A stretch of DNA of 64,000 nucleotides. It comes from Pseudocercospora fijiensis CIRAD86 (taxonomy: Eukaryota; Ascomycota; Dothideomycetes; Mycosphaerellales; Mycosphaerellaceae). The stretch lies in the NCBI RefSeq assembly GCF_000340215.1, contig NW_006921541.1:181876-245875 (forward strand), written 5' to 3'. How positions within the stretch are numbered: position 1 is the first letter of the stretch; the number at the start of each line of letters is the position of its first letter. The position numbers and the translations under genes are program-made. This document shows positions 20,530-33,260 of this stretch, piece by piece. The notes under the pieces are model-generated. The model did no database searches. It saw only the letters and a program-made list of their open reading frames with translations, and was not told where the DNA came from.

Positions 20530-23500
20530 GAAATTTTTTGATTATCTGCTAACAGTTCTATAGGTTTTCTTTTAGTTCCTAGGTGTTTTCTAAATGTAGG
20601 TATCCTTTCTATTTGATAAGGTATTTCTAACCTTGCTAATCTAGGATCTTTTCGACTTTAAACTCATTTTCTTCTTTAGGTTAGAAGTAAAATGTTTCTT
20701 AACACGGTGTTTCGGCGTCTGTAGGTTCTAGTATAGAGATATAGAATACTAGGTAGATTTTTGCGTCGTCCGGTAGTTTAAGTCGGTAATTAACTAGTCC
20801 TTTAGGCTTATCAATTAAAAATAGCCCGACTTTAACGTAGTCTAGTTTCTTAGTCGATCTCCGGGTTTTTAGATTCTTTATTAGGAGGTAGACCTTATCC
20901 CCCTTCTTTAGCTAAGGTGCTATTTTTCGTTTAGCATTATATGATCCCGTAATCTTTTCTTAACACTCGGCAATTGCCCTTTGCAATTCCTTATGCACCT
21001 GCTTTAAGTCTTCTAAAGCGACTATCGCTTTATCCGCGTATAGATACTATAAATACTGTTCCTCGAACAGCTACGGATATTTCCCAAAATTAGCGAAGAA
21101 TGGTATCTCTTTCGTAGTCTTAGATTATTAGTTGTTTAGTATAAGTTGTGCTATAGGTAGTAGCGATGCCTAATTGTTTTGTACGTAGTTGACGTAGTGC
21201 CGTAAGTATACTTCTAAGGCCTAATTCTTAACTTCCGTTTGGCCGTCTGTCTATAGATAGTATACCGTTAATAGCTTGTGCTTAATTCTAAGCGTCGCTA
21301 TAAGCGTCTTCTAGTAGTTTAACGTAAAGAGCTTGTCTCTGTCCGTAATATAGGTCTTTAGAAATCCGTAGTATCGTATAAGTCTATCTAGTACGAGGTA
21401 TCCGAGTTGCTCTACCGTACTTGCTTTATTAGTAGGAATGAAGTATATATATTTCGTAAGCCTATCGACTATAACAAGTATTATGTCGTAGCTATGTCCT
21501 ATAACCGGATCCTTAGGTACTTAGTATTTCCTATATTCGATTAGAAACTGTTCTTCTATATCCTAAAGAACTCGTATAATGTAGTTGAATTCTTTTGTAT
21601 TAGCACTAAGGCTTCCGTCTTAGTTTGCTTTTAATATCTACTACTGCACTAGTTCGTAACCCTCTATATAGTCGCTACGGCGGCTTAGTACGTCGGCTCG
21701 TCCGTTCTCGCGTCCTAGGGTATAGCGGATTTCGAACTTGTACTGTCCTAGTAGCTCCGACTAGCGGGCCTGTCTTCGGGTTAGTACTTTAGTCGTAGTA
21801 AAGTAAGTTAGATTCTTATAATTAGAAAGAATCGTAAGACTTGGTGCTCCTTCCGCGTATACTCGCTAGTATTGTAGTAATACAACTATTGCAAGTAGCT
21901 CCTTATTATAGATATCGTAGTTCTGTTCCGCGGGTAATATCTTTCTCGAGTAATAGGCTACCGGGTATCGTTTCCCGTTATGCTCCTATATAAGGCATGC
22001 TCCTATAGCCCTATCCGACGCGTCTGTTTCTATCTAGACCGCCTTATTCCTATCGAATAATCGTAGCGTTAGCGTAGAAACGCATTGCTTCTTTAGCTAC
22101 CTAAACGCTTCGTCTTCCTTCGTGCTCTAGTTCCATTTCTTGTCTTTCTTTATAAGCTCCGTAAGGGGTGCCGCTGTCTTAGAATAGCCCTCGATGAATT
22201 TCCTATTATAGTTAGCTAATCCTAGGAATAATTGTACGTCTTTAACGCATATAGGCGTTAGCTATTCCTGTATTAACTTAGTTTTTTCTAAATCAATCCT
22301 AATTCCTATAGTACTAATAATAAATCCTAGGAACTTAACTTCCTTCTTATAGAATTCGCATTTCTTAGGTGCAGTCTTAAATCCTACTTAAGTAAATCGT
22401 TCAAAGACGTCCTATACTATTCGTATATAGTCCGCGAGAGCTCCTTTAGTATAGACTAGGATATCGTCTATATATGCGATAACGCATATATCTAGAAGGT
22501 CTCGGAGGACTTCGTTTATAAGGTCTTAATATAACGCTAGGGCATTTGTAAGTCCTATAGGCATAACTAAGAATTCGTAAAGCCTATATCTTATTCGGAA
22601 TGCTATTATCTATTCGTATCTAGCTGCTATACGTATTGCGTAAAACGCATCGCGTAGGTCAATCTTCGTATACTAGTCTAATCTAGTTAATCGGTCTTGT
22701 ATTTCTTCGATATTCGGTAGTAGGTACCGATTCTTAATTGTAATGTCGTTAAGTCGTCTAAAATCGACTACTAGCCGTCCTTCGTCTAATCCGGCTTTCG
22801 GAACGAACATTACTAGTAAGGCTGCCGAGGATATCGACTTCCGTATCTAGCCTTTTTCTAATTTCTCTTTTAGCTACTTGTCTAGGGTTTTGAGCTCTTT
22901 CTTAGACATTGCGTATAAGGGTCCCTATAGAGGCTCTTTCCTAGGCTGTAAGTGTATTTTATAATCCTATAGTTAGTGTTTAGGTAAGGCTGCCTTGCCT
23001 CTCTCCTCTTTAAAGAGTCGCTTCTACTTAGTATACTCTTTAGGAATGTCTAGGTCCGAGATTCTAGTTTTATTCTTCGATAGCGTATAACTTCTATCCT
23101 TCCCGTAATCATTATTATAACCCTCCTAACCTAACGGTAGTGTCGATCCGGGTTGAATACGGTTCTCCGTAATTCCTGTCGACGTAAACGTCTTACGAGT
23201 CGCCCTACGTTTATTAATCTTATCTGCCTACGAACGCTACCGCTATATAGGTTGAATACCGATTATATAGTCGCATTCCTTAAATGTAAGTACTCCTTTT
23301 CTCTAGTCTACGACTAGATTATACTTTCTTAACTAAGGTATACCTAATACAATATTATAACTAGCTATATTAGTAATATCTAAGACAATCTCCTCGTAGT
23401 GCTGTTAGATAGCTAGTAGTAACGGTATCGTTTCTCGTTCTATACTAGGTAGCGGTAACCTATCTACTGCTATAAGTTTATACGCTCCTTCTCTTCTGCT

Positions 23501-23900
23501 TCGGGTTGCGATCCCTCGGCTTTTAACGAATAATTCGGAGGCAAAGTTCCCGCTCGCTCCGGAATCTATTAATGCACTCGTCGGGTGCCCGTTAACGATA
23601 ACTTTTATGCGGAAGACTGCTATTAATGCTTGAGCGCTTTCGGTATTAAGGAACTCTTTTAGAACGCTCTAATCTAGAGAGTTAGTCCGTTTCCCGACTA
23701 ATTAGTAGCCTAACGTTGTTCTAACTAGTTACGGATCCGTAGTCCTACCGTTCGTGCTTCTTCGGTATATAATCTTTCCTCGAGGGTATCGTTGTATGCG
23801 TCCCGTCCCTACGCTACTATAGCCTTTCGGTATTACTAATTTAATCGCTAAATCGTCTAACGTATATCTTAAGTAATAATCGTCCTTTCGTCGGGTAGGA
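20530..23900 (-). pseudogene. pol of element C (PR-RT-RNaseH-IN), RIP-mutated
   Basis: Minus-strand frame with RIP-type stops. The RT active site is legible as YIDDILVY at 22,451-22,474, with both Asp codons still present. Protease-like text lies near 23,500-23,600, RNase H near 21,700-22,100 and integrase near 20,900-21,500. Same gene order as the Ty3/Gypsy group. Not functional because of the many stops. Confidence 0.75.
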
Positions 23901-23999
23901 CGTATCCGTAGGGCGTAATTATACTTCCTATCGGTACTCGCTCCGTAATAAAGTTATAGTACGTATAGTCTATAGGTATCCGGGGGTAATTCTAGAATT

Positions 24000-25560
24000 T
24001 TGCCCGTAAGCTTATCTAGAAATAATCAAATTAGATAGGATCGACCTTCCGTTGTCTATTAACCTTTAGAAACATTTCCTCGTATTTGCGTACTAGATAT
24101 AAGGCGATTGTTTGCGCTACTATAGGTGCATCTATTATAAATATAAGGATCGTATCGTCGTTAATCCCGAATTCGTCTTTACTTTCTTTATTCGTAGTTT
24201 CTTCCTCGGTATCTAGACTTCCTTCTAAATCTTCTTGCTATTCCTCCTCTTACTAAGGGGACTCCGGTACTTCTAGGATAGCTCCTAACTCCTCCCCGGA
24301 AGGGAATAAAGCTTCCGGATCTCAGTTTTCTTTATCGTCGGTATCTAAGCAAGATTTATTAATCGTTTCTTCTTCTAACTAGGATTTCGTATCTTCTCGT
24401 ACGAGTCGCCTAATTTAAGGGAAAAATCCTGCTTCTACTTTAGCAGAATAATGAATTTGGTATTAGTCGTCGTAATAGAATCTCTAGTAAAGGGTTCTAT
24501 ATATAGGTTCTTATCGTCGTGCTATTATACAGATTTGTCGTAGCTCTTTCTTTACGACCTCTACGTAGGTCCTCGGCGCGTTATTAATAGAGTATAGCTC
24601 TACTACTATTCGGTAGCCTTCTCTACCCGAGTCCTTTCGTTATATTATATTAAACTATTCGCGTCGTACTATATTCTTGCTGCGGTAGTTCCGTGCTATA
24701 TAGCCTTCCTTGCTATACGTATAGCAAGTCAATTTTCCTACTTTCTTAGGCGAACTCTTGCCTTTTCTTCCTTTAATTGCCCAACCCTTCTAGGTAGCGT
24801 CTAGCTCTATTAGTTGCGTACCGTAGTAGTTGTTCCCCTTTAGTTTATCGTAGGTACTATAGTTTCGTCTATTATCGTATCTAGAAGTATAACTAGCTTT
24901 TCTAGAAGTCTTGGAATCGTAACGTCGTTCTAAAGCTCGTTCGTAGAGCCTATCGTCGAGATCGATCGTAACCTTAACTAATGTTCCTATATTATCTATT
25001 TTTCTGCCGTCGCGTATAAGCTCGTCTTTAACGTTATCCTTAAGACCTCGCCGATATATTGTTATAAGAGCTTCGTCGTCCTAATCCGTAAGTTAGGCGT
25101 ATTCCTAAAATTTAGCGGCGTAATCGGTATATAACCCCTTCTAAGTTAAATGTTAGATAACCCTAACTGCGGTAGCAACTTCGTTAGAAGATCTAAAGAC
25201 CTTCTTTATCGTACGCTTAAGATTTTCGTAGCTTGCGAAGATTCTATCCGAATTGTCGGTCCCGTTACTATCTAGATAGGTCCTAAGAAATGGTTTAACC
25301 TAATACTAAGCCCTGCCTCGTATAAACGTCGTTGCGAAGACTAGCTTTAAGTTATCTTAAACCTAGTTAAATATAAAATACATATCTATCTAGCTAACCT
25401 AGGTATCGAACTTGTCTCGGTCGCTATAATAAAAGTCTAGCTTTCCGATCTTAAGAGAATCGTTTCCGGTATAGGTTCCTAGTACATTGCTAGCACTAGA
25501 GGTAGTACGTCGAGTACTGCCTGTCTCGCTAGGGGCAGGAGTTCCCCTTCCGACTTATAA
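24000..25560 (-). pseudogene. gag of element C, RIP-mutated
   Basis: A zinc knuckle is legible on the minus strand at 24,686-24,727: C-YT-Y-SKEG-Y-IARN-Y, that is CX2CX4HX4C in which all but the first Cys, and the His, became Tyr. Upstream (higher coordinates) the frame reads as a capsid-like helical protein with RIP stops. It lies just inside the 5' LTR, as expected. Confidence 0.7.
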
Positions 25561-25589
25561 TAAGGCACTTATCCTAAGGGCGTTCAAAG

Positions 25590-25935
25590 TGTTACGGTTA
25601 CTCGCGACAGATCGTTAAGTGACTTCTTATTACGTGCAAGCCGAGGCTTCTTTAGAGAGGCTAATATAAGCGGAAGGCAGAGACAGAATAATTAGTATAA
25701 AGGTAATTCTAATTAGTAAGTAGGTAATATAAGTTGAACGCCTCGAGCTATAAGGGCATTCCGGCGTTCCTAAATACAAAGGAGACATCTTGTCTATAGT
25801 CGTAAGCGACGTAAGCGACGCTATCGCTCTCGACCGCTCCTATCGCTCCTAGTAAGATAGAGCGATAGCTTAGCCTACTAGTCTTAGCGTCGCTCTAAGA
25901 TCATGTAAGGACTCTAACTAATTAGATCCGTAACA
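25590..25935 (-). repeat. 5' LTR of element C
   Basis: 346 bp, same ends as its partner at 19,308; followed by target duplication TCGAC (25,936-25,940). Confidence 0.9.
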
Positions 25936-25940
25936 TCGAC

Positions 25941-28086
25941 CCGCTAAATACCTGTTTTCTACTTTCTTAGCATTCTACGGTCTATATAATATACTAACAC
26001 ATACTATAATCGTACGGCACTAAGCTAATACCTAATATAAGAAGAATCCTTATCGCTATTGTCTCTACCCGAAGGTATAGCCGTATAGGACTAGACTAAA
26101 CTACCTAGCTTGTCGCAAATCTAGAGTGTTCCTTTACCTCTAATTCTCGAAGAAACGCTACTACCTAGCGACGCGTTAATATACGACAATACTAGTAATA
26201 TTATAGCGGCGGAAGAAGGCTTTAGACACGCGTAAAGAGATCCGGTAGATATAGTACTATTACAAGACGCGAAAAGGTAGATAGGACGGATACGGAGGTC
26301 TCGAAGCTAGCTTAAAGGAGAATACGAAGGACAACCTATTTAGCAAGCCCTAACTATACCTCTAATAAGCTATTAACGTAATACGCGGCAGAGCGCTAAG
26401 GCGGCTATTAACGCTGCAAAACAGCTAGAAGAAGAGCTAGTAGGTGCTCCTTAGAGTAACTAATCTGCGGCTAAAAAGAGGAGCTCTCGGGCAGGTTCAA
26501 ATGCTAGTGTTTAAAGCACTTAAAGCACTAAGAAGACTAAGAAGACTATCTAGTTTAAGGTTTAAGAGATATAGCAAAGTAATCTCGGCTTACTAATAAG
26601 TGACCTTATAGAAGCAGAAGAACGGCGGCAGGTTAAGAAGAAGGTTAGCTAAAGGGCTAGGAAGCCGACTAAGAAGAAGGCTTCTAAGCAGCTATCTGCT
26701 AAGACGCCTCCTTAGCAGCTATCTACTGCTACTGCTGCAACGCTAGCACTAGTTATAGCATCTTCTACTATAGAAGAACTATAGATAGTTGCCCTCGAGA
26801 TAGAAGTATAGTTCAATCGCGAGAACCTAGGCTGTAACTTCGGCTTAATAAAGAACAGTATAAAGAATATCCGCTATCTAATAGACTAGGCTCTTTTGAC
26901 GGCTATAGAATACGCCAACTCGAGAGGTTTCTAGCACTTCCTTATACGCCGCACTTATAAGATTTAATGCCTGCTTACGAAGAACGGTAGGCCGCAATCT
27001 AAGGCCTTCGAGATGTCTAAATAGGACGATTGGATAGGCCGTAGTAATGCTATTGTCTAGTTCTACCGTGCAATGAAGCCTGTATCTATATAGGTCTTTA
27101 TAACTAAGTACTAGTCTTATAGAGCGGACACTCTATTTAAGAAGATTAGACCGAAGGGCAATAGTAATAGCAATAGCAATAGCAATAGCAAGCTACTACT
27201 ATCCGACCCTCCGTCTTCTAATATTAACCTTCCTTCTAGTCTACTACTAGCTCTACGGAAGGAAGAAGGCTCTAGCAAGAAGAGAGACACAAATAGGCTT
27301 ACATTGCACGAGACTAATAGCCGGATTGCTTAATATAAAGCCGTCCGCAAGGCACACGCTTGTACTAATCTATAGTACAGTCTTAGAGCTTAGGTTAGCG
27401 TTCTAGGTTGCTATATTCTTATAGGTCGACACTATAAGCTAACCGCTTAAATTATAACCTTCTAGAGAGACTAAATAGCGCTAGATAGCAAGTGTTCAAT
27501 CGAGGCACTAAACAAGCAGGTTATCGAAGAGATAATAAGGTGCTATAAGATTAAGCATCCTTATAAGAACGAGCAAGGCAAGGGCAGCGGTAGAGGCAAG
27601 AGACAGCAAGAATAGGAGCCCTCGGTTTAGCAACAATATTACTATTATAGTACGCCTTAACCGGCTCTATAGATATATCTACAACCTCCGCCGCCTTATA
27701 GCTATTATAGCGCTCCGGTCGCTCTATAGCAATAGTAGTATTAGCAAAGCGCTCTACGCTCGAGTCCGCCTATTGCTAACGATAAGACTAAGACAGCTGT
27801 TCTTATTGTCTATTGCCGCTAGCTTCGTACGCGCTTTCTAGCAATAGCTATATCTATTCGAGACGCACAAACCTAGATAGTAAAGGAAGATTAGTGTCTA
27901 TAGATTATTAAAAACTCGACTAAGTTCAAAGAGCTAAAGGCAAATAATGTATTAACCGATAGCGCTAGGTTTAGGATTAAGTCTAAGGTAAATAGGTTCT
28001 TAAAGGAATACAGAGCTAGTCGTATTCTAGCCAATATATCTAGTCTACCGGAAGGCGCGCTAGTAGTAGAGGAGGCAGAGGGCTAA
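25941..28086 (+). pseudogene. Unidentified large ORF of transposon D, RIP-mutated
   Basis: From about 26,160 to the TAA at 28,084-28,086 a single plus-strand frame is broken only by TAG/TAA, so it was once one ORF of at least ~640 codons; its 5' part may extend across the element C insertion to 19,108-19,307. It reads as a Lys/Arg/Gln-rich N-terminal half (KKTKKT, RKPTKKKAS), a more globular middle (NIRYLIDQALLTAIEYANSRG), a NSNSNSNSNS repeat (27,160-27,192), and a Gln/Pro/Tyr-rich tail (QQYYYYSTP, PPPPYSYYS). I do not recognise a domain. It converges on the transposase, so it is a second gene of the transposon rather than part of the transposase. Confidence 0.55.
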
Positions 28087-28089
28087 GCT

Positions 28090-28550
28090 ATAGCAAGCCG
28101 AGGAGAATAGGTTTGTAATCGCAATACAGCACTACTACTACGCAATATATGCTTACGAAAATTGTAGATAAGTTAGTCTATATATTATACTCGGATTCTG
28201 TCTATTCAGTTTTTCTATATACTATCTATATAGTACATACTATATGCATTTCAAAAGGCTGCTTCTCTATATGCTACCGCTAAGCCCCCGCCCCTAGACC
28301 CTAGACCCTTTCGGCTTTCTAGCGCTTTTTCGCATTTATCTTAATACTATATACTACAATTATATCGGATATATAATATACATTTCCTAATATATTCTAA
28401 ATGCCTTTATAGATTTTATAAAAAAATTGCATGTCGACACGTACTCTATACGCTATGTTCTATATACTCGAAGTTAATAGACTCGGCTTTCTAGGTAGAT
28501 AAGCTAAAAGCGGAGTCTTAGCACCTGTTACAGTATGTAACCTACTATCT
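28090..28550. other. Spacer between the two ORFs of transposon D
   Basis: About 460 bp between convergent pseudo-ORFs. RIP-mutated; no feature recognised. Confidence 0.4.
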
Positions 28551-28559
28551 TTAAAGCGA

Positions 28560-29800
28560 CACTACTTAGCGACGCCTTGTCGGATAGATAGGATTTTTAT
28601 ATGCTGTTATAGCGCCGATAAAGCGCTTTTATTTGCGTGTCTAAGAGCTAGAATCGGACTATTGAATTGCAGTATACTAAGCCAAATTGCTATACTGTTA
28701 CACTAGCGTGCTTAAATAACTTCTTATAGTCTATACCTTTACCCTAACTATCTACTGCTAGCCTTATATAACGCTTAAAATTAGCTCGCCAGTTATCCGT
28801 GCTATACTTAGGCATAGCACTCTAGTGCCTCTTAATCTAGTGCTTAAATAACCTAAAGGATAGCTCGATTGGATTTAAATGTAGTAAGTATAGTAGAAGG
28901 AAGTCCGTAATAATACTATACTAGCGACAGATATTGCGTACGAGTCGTCGGCTATACGTCGAGCAATTGTCTATTATAATAATAGACCTTAGGCCTAGAT
29001 ATAGATTACAAAGGGGTAAGAGCTTCTCCTATATCTATGCGATAAATGTCTAGCTATTAACACTGCCTTCCTTAATAAGTGTTGCTCTAGGTATCTAACT
29101 ATCGACTAAGTATACCGGAAGCACGCTATATCGTTGTAGTCGGTATAGATAGTCCTTAGTTATATAAGGAAAGCCTTTAGGTACCTACCTACGCCTTCGA
29201 ATAGTAGACCTCTCGCTATAATAGGTCTTGTCTATAAAGACAATCTAATCCGTGCGCTAACTAGCTATATTTATAAGGTATACTAGCTCTGCTTAAGAGT
29301 CTCGTTAAGACGCCTAGCGCTAAGCAATCTTATTAGTTATCTGCTATGTCTTTAGGCAATTTCTTATTGTCTATAGATATACGTATATACTAAACTCCGC
29401 TACTATCTAGTCTTACAACTCGTCGGACTAGGTAGTGCCCTTCGCTACTAGGACGTCTATAATAAAGTCTCTTATATGCGGCAGTATCTTCTTTAGGCGG
29501 CTAGGTTTGCCTTTAGGTCTAAAAACCGTACTATATCGCTTAAAACTCGTACTATACCTCTTAACCGCGGCAAACGACCCGTTTCTATACTGCTTACGCT
29601 ACGACAACTATATATCCTTCGCTGTTGCACTATCCTTCAATAGCTGCTCGATAACCGCCTTGTCTTAGTTAGTAAAAGGAGCTATAGGTAGAAAGCGGCG
29701 GCGGCGACGGCGAGGTATAAGGCGGGCGATAATACGGACTCGGTAGAAGGCAGCGGCAATAGCAATAATATAGACAGACGATATAGTGGAACGACTGACT
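28560..29800 (-). pseudogene. DDE transposase of transposon D (Tc1/IS630 type), RIP-mutated
   Basis: Minus-strand frame with only TAG/TAA stops. The three catalytic regions are legible: IVFIDKTYYSERS (~29,250-29,205) followed by a RRRR-VPKG block as in the D-E-x-G...R..G..PKG motif; SIIIIDNCSTYSRR (~28,995-28,950); and HLNPIELSFRLFK (~28,885-28,845) with the Glu, in the usual N-P-I-E context. The N-terminal third holds helix-turn-helix-like text (AVIEQLLKDSATAKDI). A DDE_3-type endonuclease would cut at the 35-bp ends and insert at TA. Stops make it inactive. Confidence 0.82.
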
Positions 29801-29865
29801 GACTATGGCGAACAAGAATGCTTCATTTACTAACTAATTAGTATAGAAAGTGAAGCTGAGGGGTT

Positions 29866-29900
29866 GCGGCTCAAAAGCTCAGGGTTTTTTGGTTTAAGAA
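29866..29900 (-). repeat. Right terminal inverted repeat of transposon D
   Basis: 35 bp, GCGGCTCAAAAGCTCAGGG then TTTTTTGGTTTAAGAA, followed by TA (29,901-29,902). Confidence 0.88.
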
Positions 29901-29902
29901 TA

Positions 29903-31756
29903 TTCACTCCATCTCACCTCCAGCCATCTGCTTCTCATACCGCACGTCGCGCGTCGCGTACAGGCGTCGATTCGTCAGGAATGAGGCGTGGTCGACCTGT
30001 CACGATGCGCGTCGACACTTGCAGAGAATAATGTAGAAGGTGTGTGATGAACTGTGAGTTGAGTTGTTGCAAGACGGGAGAGGAAAAGATCTCCGCCTTC
30101 GCCAAGGCGTTCTTCCGCCTCGCATGTGCTCAGTTATAACAACAGGCTATCTTCGACAGCTTTCTAATACAGCACGATCGAGTGTCCGTGGGCGTCGCCT
30201 TAGAATCGAGTCAGAATACCACCATACCTGAAATCACGTCAAGAAATCCATGCATCGCAGCTCCCACCGCATGGGAAGATGATACTAACAACAGTTATCA
30301 CATGCCACGCACGGGAACAACAAGATCATGGAGCGGTTGGCAAAGACTTCGTAAGAGCATAGCCAGGCTCGTGGAACAGTCGATCAACTCCTCTCCTGAG
30401 TCGGAGCCAGAGTCGTCGTCCCTGCTATATCTATGGCACGAGCTCTGGCGGACACTATCTACGTTCTTGACAGAGATTTCCTAGTCTCGAACCCGAGCGA
30501 GACCTCTGTTGCGCACGAAGTAGTCATCGTTTTTGCTTTGTGCTCCGGAACGGCTGGAGCACCATCATTCCTGTCTTCCCACCCCTTCAGCTGCGATGCG
30601 GAAAAGTCTCGTGGCGCCGCCAGGTTCCAACTCGACCAAGACGAGGCTTGCGAATTCGTGCCATCGAATGCATGGATTGATACGTGGCTCTCAGCATCTT
30701 ACTTCTAGCGTCCGGCACATAGCGACCAGGCGTCCGTATTGCTGCGCCCAGCACTTGGAAGAATCTGCCTTGGAGACTCCCAAAATTGTCTAGAATCTCG
30801 GCGCATCCTCAGCCGTTGGGAATGCCATTCCGCTCAAGCGGAGACTGATGCTGTCGATGGCCTCGTTCTCGACGGTATATAAGCATTTTCGAGACGCCGT
30901 CTATTCTGCCTAGGCTTCCGCGGATTGTCAGTGAAATTCATAGAGCCTTCCGCAATGTCTTTGCATCCACGCAAAGGTGAGAAGCTGATGCTATCAAGCG
31001 CCTTCACCTGGAACGCAAATTCTACTCGATATCTGCAAAATGGCCTCATCAGAAACCATCCCACCCACCTACGCCACGGAAACGCGATACGTACTGATCA
31101 TAGAACTCATGATGCCTATTAATGCTACACCCGAATTTTTGTAACCAGCGTACAATATGCAATCGAGGAATTCCCTGGACGCAGTCAGGAGCGGATAGTC
31201 GGCGTCTAATAGATTCAACATACCAATGCTCCAACGATATCCCATACGCCTACAACTTTAACCTTGACTTCTTTCCAGCGCGAGCTTGTTTTTTGTTGTC
31301 TTGATAATCCCACAAGGGAGCTCTTGAGTCACTGACTGCCGCTTTCGGGAGCGGTAAGTAGAATATCCCACATCTCGTCAAACTTTGCCATGTTGGTTGA
31401 CTGAAGGTACTATGTGAGGCCGAATGTGAGAGTCTTTCGAGATTTTCGATGCTTGAATGGGAGTCCGTCAGCGCAAACGGTTGCTTCGACCTGCACGAGA
31501 CACAGCTAGAAGTAGTGTCGCCAAGATTCGAAGGCATGTCAACAGTAAGTAATCCCTCGACTTAAAATTCTAGCAACAACGTCGTGTTCCAGATGAAGAA
31601 TTTGGAAAATCTCCAGGAATAAGCCCTCTTGATTTCGTCAGCATCTAGCATTACTCGCTGCGCTATGCACTTATAATAAAACGATCGCGCGCTTCGAAAT
31701 ATGCAATTCCAAACTCCATATGCATCCTCAATCACAACCGGTGCGGTGCGCCAACC
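29903..31756. other. Gene-poor unmutated spacer
   Basis: About 1.85 kb with normal composition. Several overlapping frames of 60-100 codons occur on both strands (for example 30,182-30,484 and 30,433-30,708) but none shows a known domain, and neighbouring frames compete. I see no convincing gene. Two loosely similar blocks around GCTGATGCTATC (30,844 and 30,985) are the only repeat noted. Confidence 0.45.
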
Positions 31757-32544
31757 TCAAGACTTGCCCCCCTTCTTCCCACCCCGAGCACCTCTCGCCG
31801 CCTTAGCAGCTTGCGCACGCTCAAGTCTAGCCATCTGCTCCTTCTTCTCCTTATCAATCAATTCTTTCTCCTGCTTCTCAGCCTCTTTCCTCGCAGCAGC
31901 CTCCTCTCTCTGCTGTCTCACGAGCTTCAGTCGTTCGAGATCGGCACGTGCCTCGTCGGTTTTGCCTTCGGCGTGCATTTTCTGGTAGCGTTCCTTGGCT
32001 TGCTGTGCTTGCAGAGCCTCGCGCTCGCGCCGTGAGAGTTGGCTCACGTCTCCGTCTTTCTTCGCTTTCGCTACGGCCTTTTCGGCATCTCCTGCGCCTA
32101 TTGCGGCCTGCTTGCGTGCGGCGGAGCTGTGGTTGGGGTTGACAGGCATATCGTCGTCCTCTTCCTCGCTGTCGCTGGGCAAGTCGCCTGGTTGTGGGAC
32201 TCCTTGCTTCTTCTTGATCGCAGCTTCCTTCTTGGCTTTTGCTGCTTGCCGTCTCTCCTCACGAGTCATTTCCTGTCCTGCCTTCTTGGGCTCATCGTCC
32301 TCGCTCGACTCCTCCTCTGAAGACTCTTCTTCGCTGCTGTCGTCGCTATCCTTCTCGACTGGTTCTGCCCACATGGAGCGCTCTGCTCCATCTGCATCGA
32401 GGGGTGCAAGGTTCTTGCTAAAGTGTCGGCCGCCTGCACAACAATGTCAGACTCGGTCGCAATAGTGTAGTATTTTGGACTCTGCTTACCACCTCGCTTG
32501 GCCTTCTGGTACTTGCCTGCGCGGCCTCTGTTGGAGCTCGACAT
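31757..32544 (-). CDS. PP28 / PDAP1-family phosphoprotein (28 kDa heat- and acid-stable type)
   Basis: Two exons: 32,490-32,544 and 31,757-32,433, with a 56-bp GTAAGC...GTGCAG intron (32,434-32,489). Splicing gives [20 protein letters not shown], the N-terminal pattern of this family, followed by an acidic Ser/Glu tract ([16 protein letters not shown]), then a Lys/Arg/Glu/Ala-rich coiled coil containing the PP28 signature ([31 protein letters not shown]), and a Gly/Lys-rich tail ([11 protein letters not shown]). About 243 residues, close to the usual length. The human relative is a casein-kinase substrate that binds PDGF-A; in fungi the role is not well defined. Intact, housekeeping-like. Confidence 0.92.
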
Positions 32545-33260
32545 GTTGGCGGTCTTGTTTGTGGGGGTGTTCGAGGGTAGAGGCCGAGGTCGAGGTCGAG
32601 GTCGAGGGTTGAAGGCGGTAGCGGTTGTTAATTATGCAGGACAAAGGAGGCGAGGCCGAGAGTATGTTGTTAGATATGCAGGAGAATTGTCCTCAGGCTC
32701 CTTCACTTCACCACCTGCAAACGTGAGTCAAAGTCGAGCTTGTGAAGGCGCTGGCAATAACAATGACTATGATAACCTTCACCTCGCATGTGATTTGTCG
32801 CGGCGTCGCTGCCCAAAATACCCGCCCCCACCAAAATTAAGTCAGTGCATCCCTGCGCGCCAAGACACGCCATAGACGGACAACTTCACGCTTCGACGCG
32901 CAGAAGTCTTTCCTTCCTTCTCTCCCCATGAAAACGACACCTTCCTATTCACTCTGCCAATCGCACTGCCCTACGGTTGATACGAGGGGAAATGGAAGGT
33001 CAGAGCAACGCTTCATCTGCTTACCCCTGCCTTTTCGTGACATGTGGAGAGGGAGTAAATATTTTCGATGATACATTCATGCTTCAAAACGTCCGACGCG
33101 CGACTCTTAGGGACCTGTGTATTGGTAGCGCCAACGGGGGAAAGATTGAAGGCTATCGCATCACTGCCGCGTGCTGGATAGAACCCACCGGCACGAGTGT
33201 ATACACAATCTTCAGAGCTGCTCTTGCACCGTGAGCACCATCTCCTTCGTGCCGCCGCTT
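32545..33260. other. Spacer with a short GAGGTC tandem
   Basis: 5' region of the PP28 gene. A CGAGGT hexamer is repeated about four times at 32,581-32,608. The rest (to the BTB gene stop at 33,261) shows no convincing gene. Confidence 0.45.

Larger units (their letters stand above)
19308..25935 (-). mobile_element. Element C: Ty3/Gypsy LTR retrotransposon nested in transposon D
   Basis: 6628 bp with two 346-bp LTRs (19,308-19,653; 25,590-25,935) still ending in TGTTACGG...CCGTAACA, and a perfect target duplication TCGAC (19,303-19,307 and 25,936-25,940). It is minus oriented: a purine tract (GGAGGGGGATAG read on the minus strand) abuts the left LTR, and gag-pol runs from right to left. By eye the LTRs differ at about a dozen sites, all transitions of RIP type, so it is younger than its host transposon. 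Confidence 0.92.
19064..29900. mobile_element. Element D: Tc1/IS630-type DNA transposon with a nested LTR element
   Basis: Bounded by 35-bp terminal inverted repeats (19,064-19,098 and 29,866-29,900; two mismatches) and by TA dinucleotides (19,062-19,063 and 29,901-29,902), the target duplication of the Tc1/mariner/IS630 superfamily. The core of the repeat is CCAAAAAACCCTGAGC followed by TTTTGAGCCGC. Without the nested element C (19,308-25,935 plus 5 bp) it is ~4.2 kb. It holds a DDE transposase on the minus strand at the right end and a second large ORF on the plus strand, converging on it. Both are RIP-mutated. It sits in otherwise unmutated gene DNA. Confidence 0.87.

Noticed and set aside
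27160..27192. Tandem repeat as a separate feature
   Set aside because: It codes the NSNS run of the transposon D ORF and fits its reading frame, so it is part of that ORF.
29435..29668. 77-codon plus-strand frame
   Set aside because: Antisense to the N-terminal half of the transposon D transposase.
30182..30793. Three overlapping frames as a hypothetical gene
   Set aside because: Mutually overlapping, no domain, no consistent splice structure.
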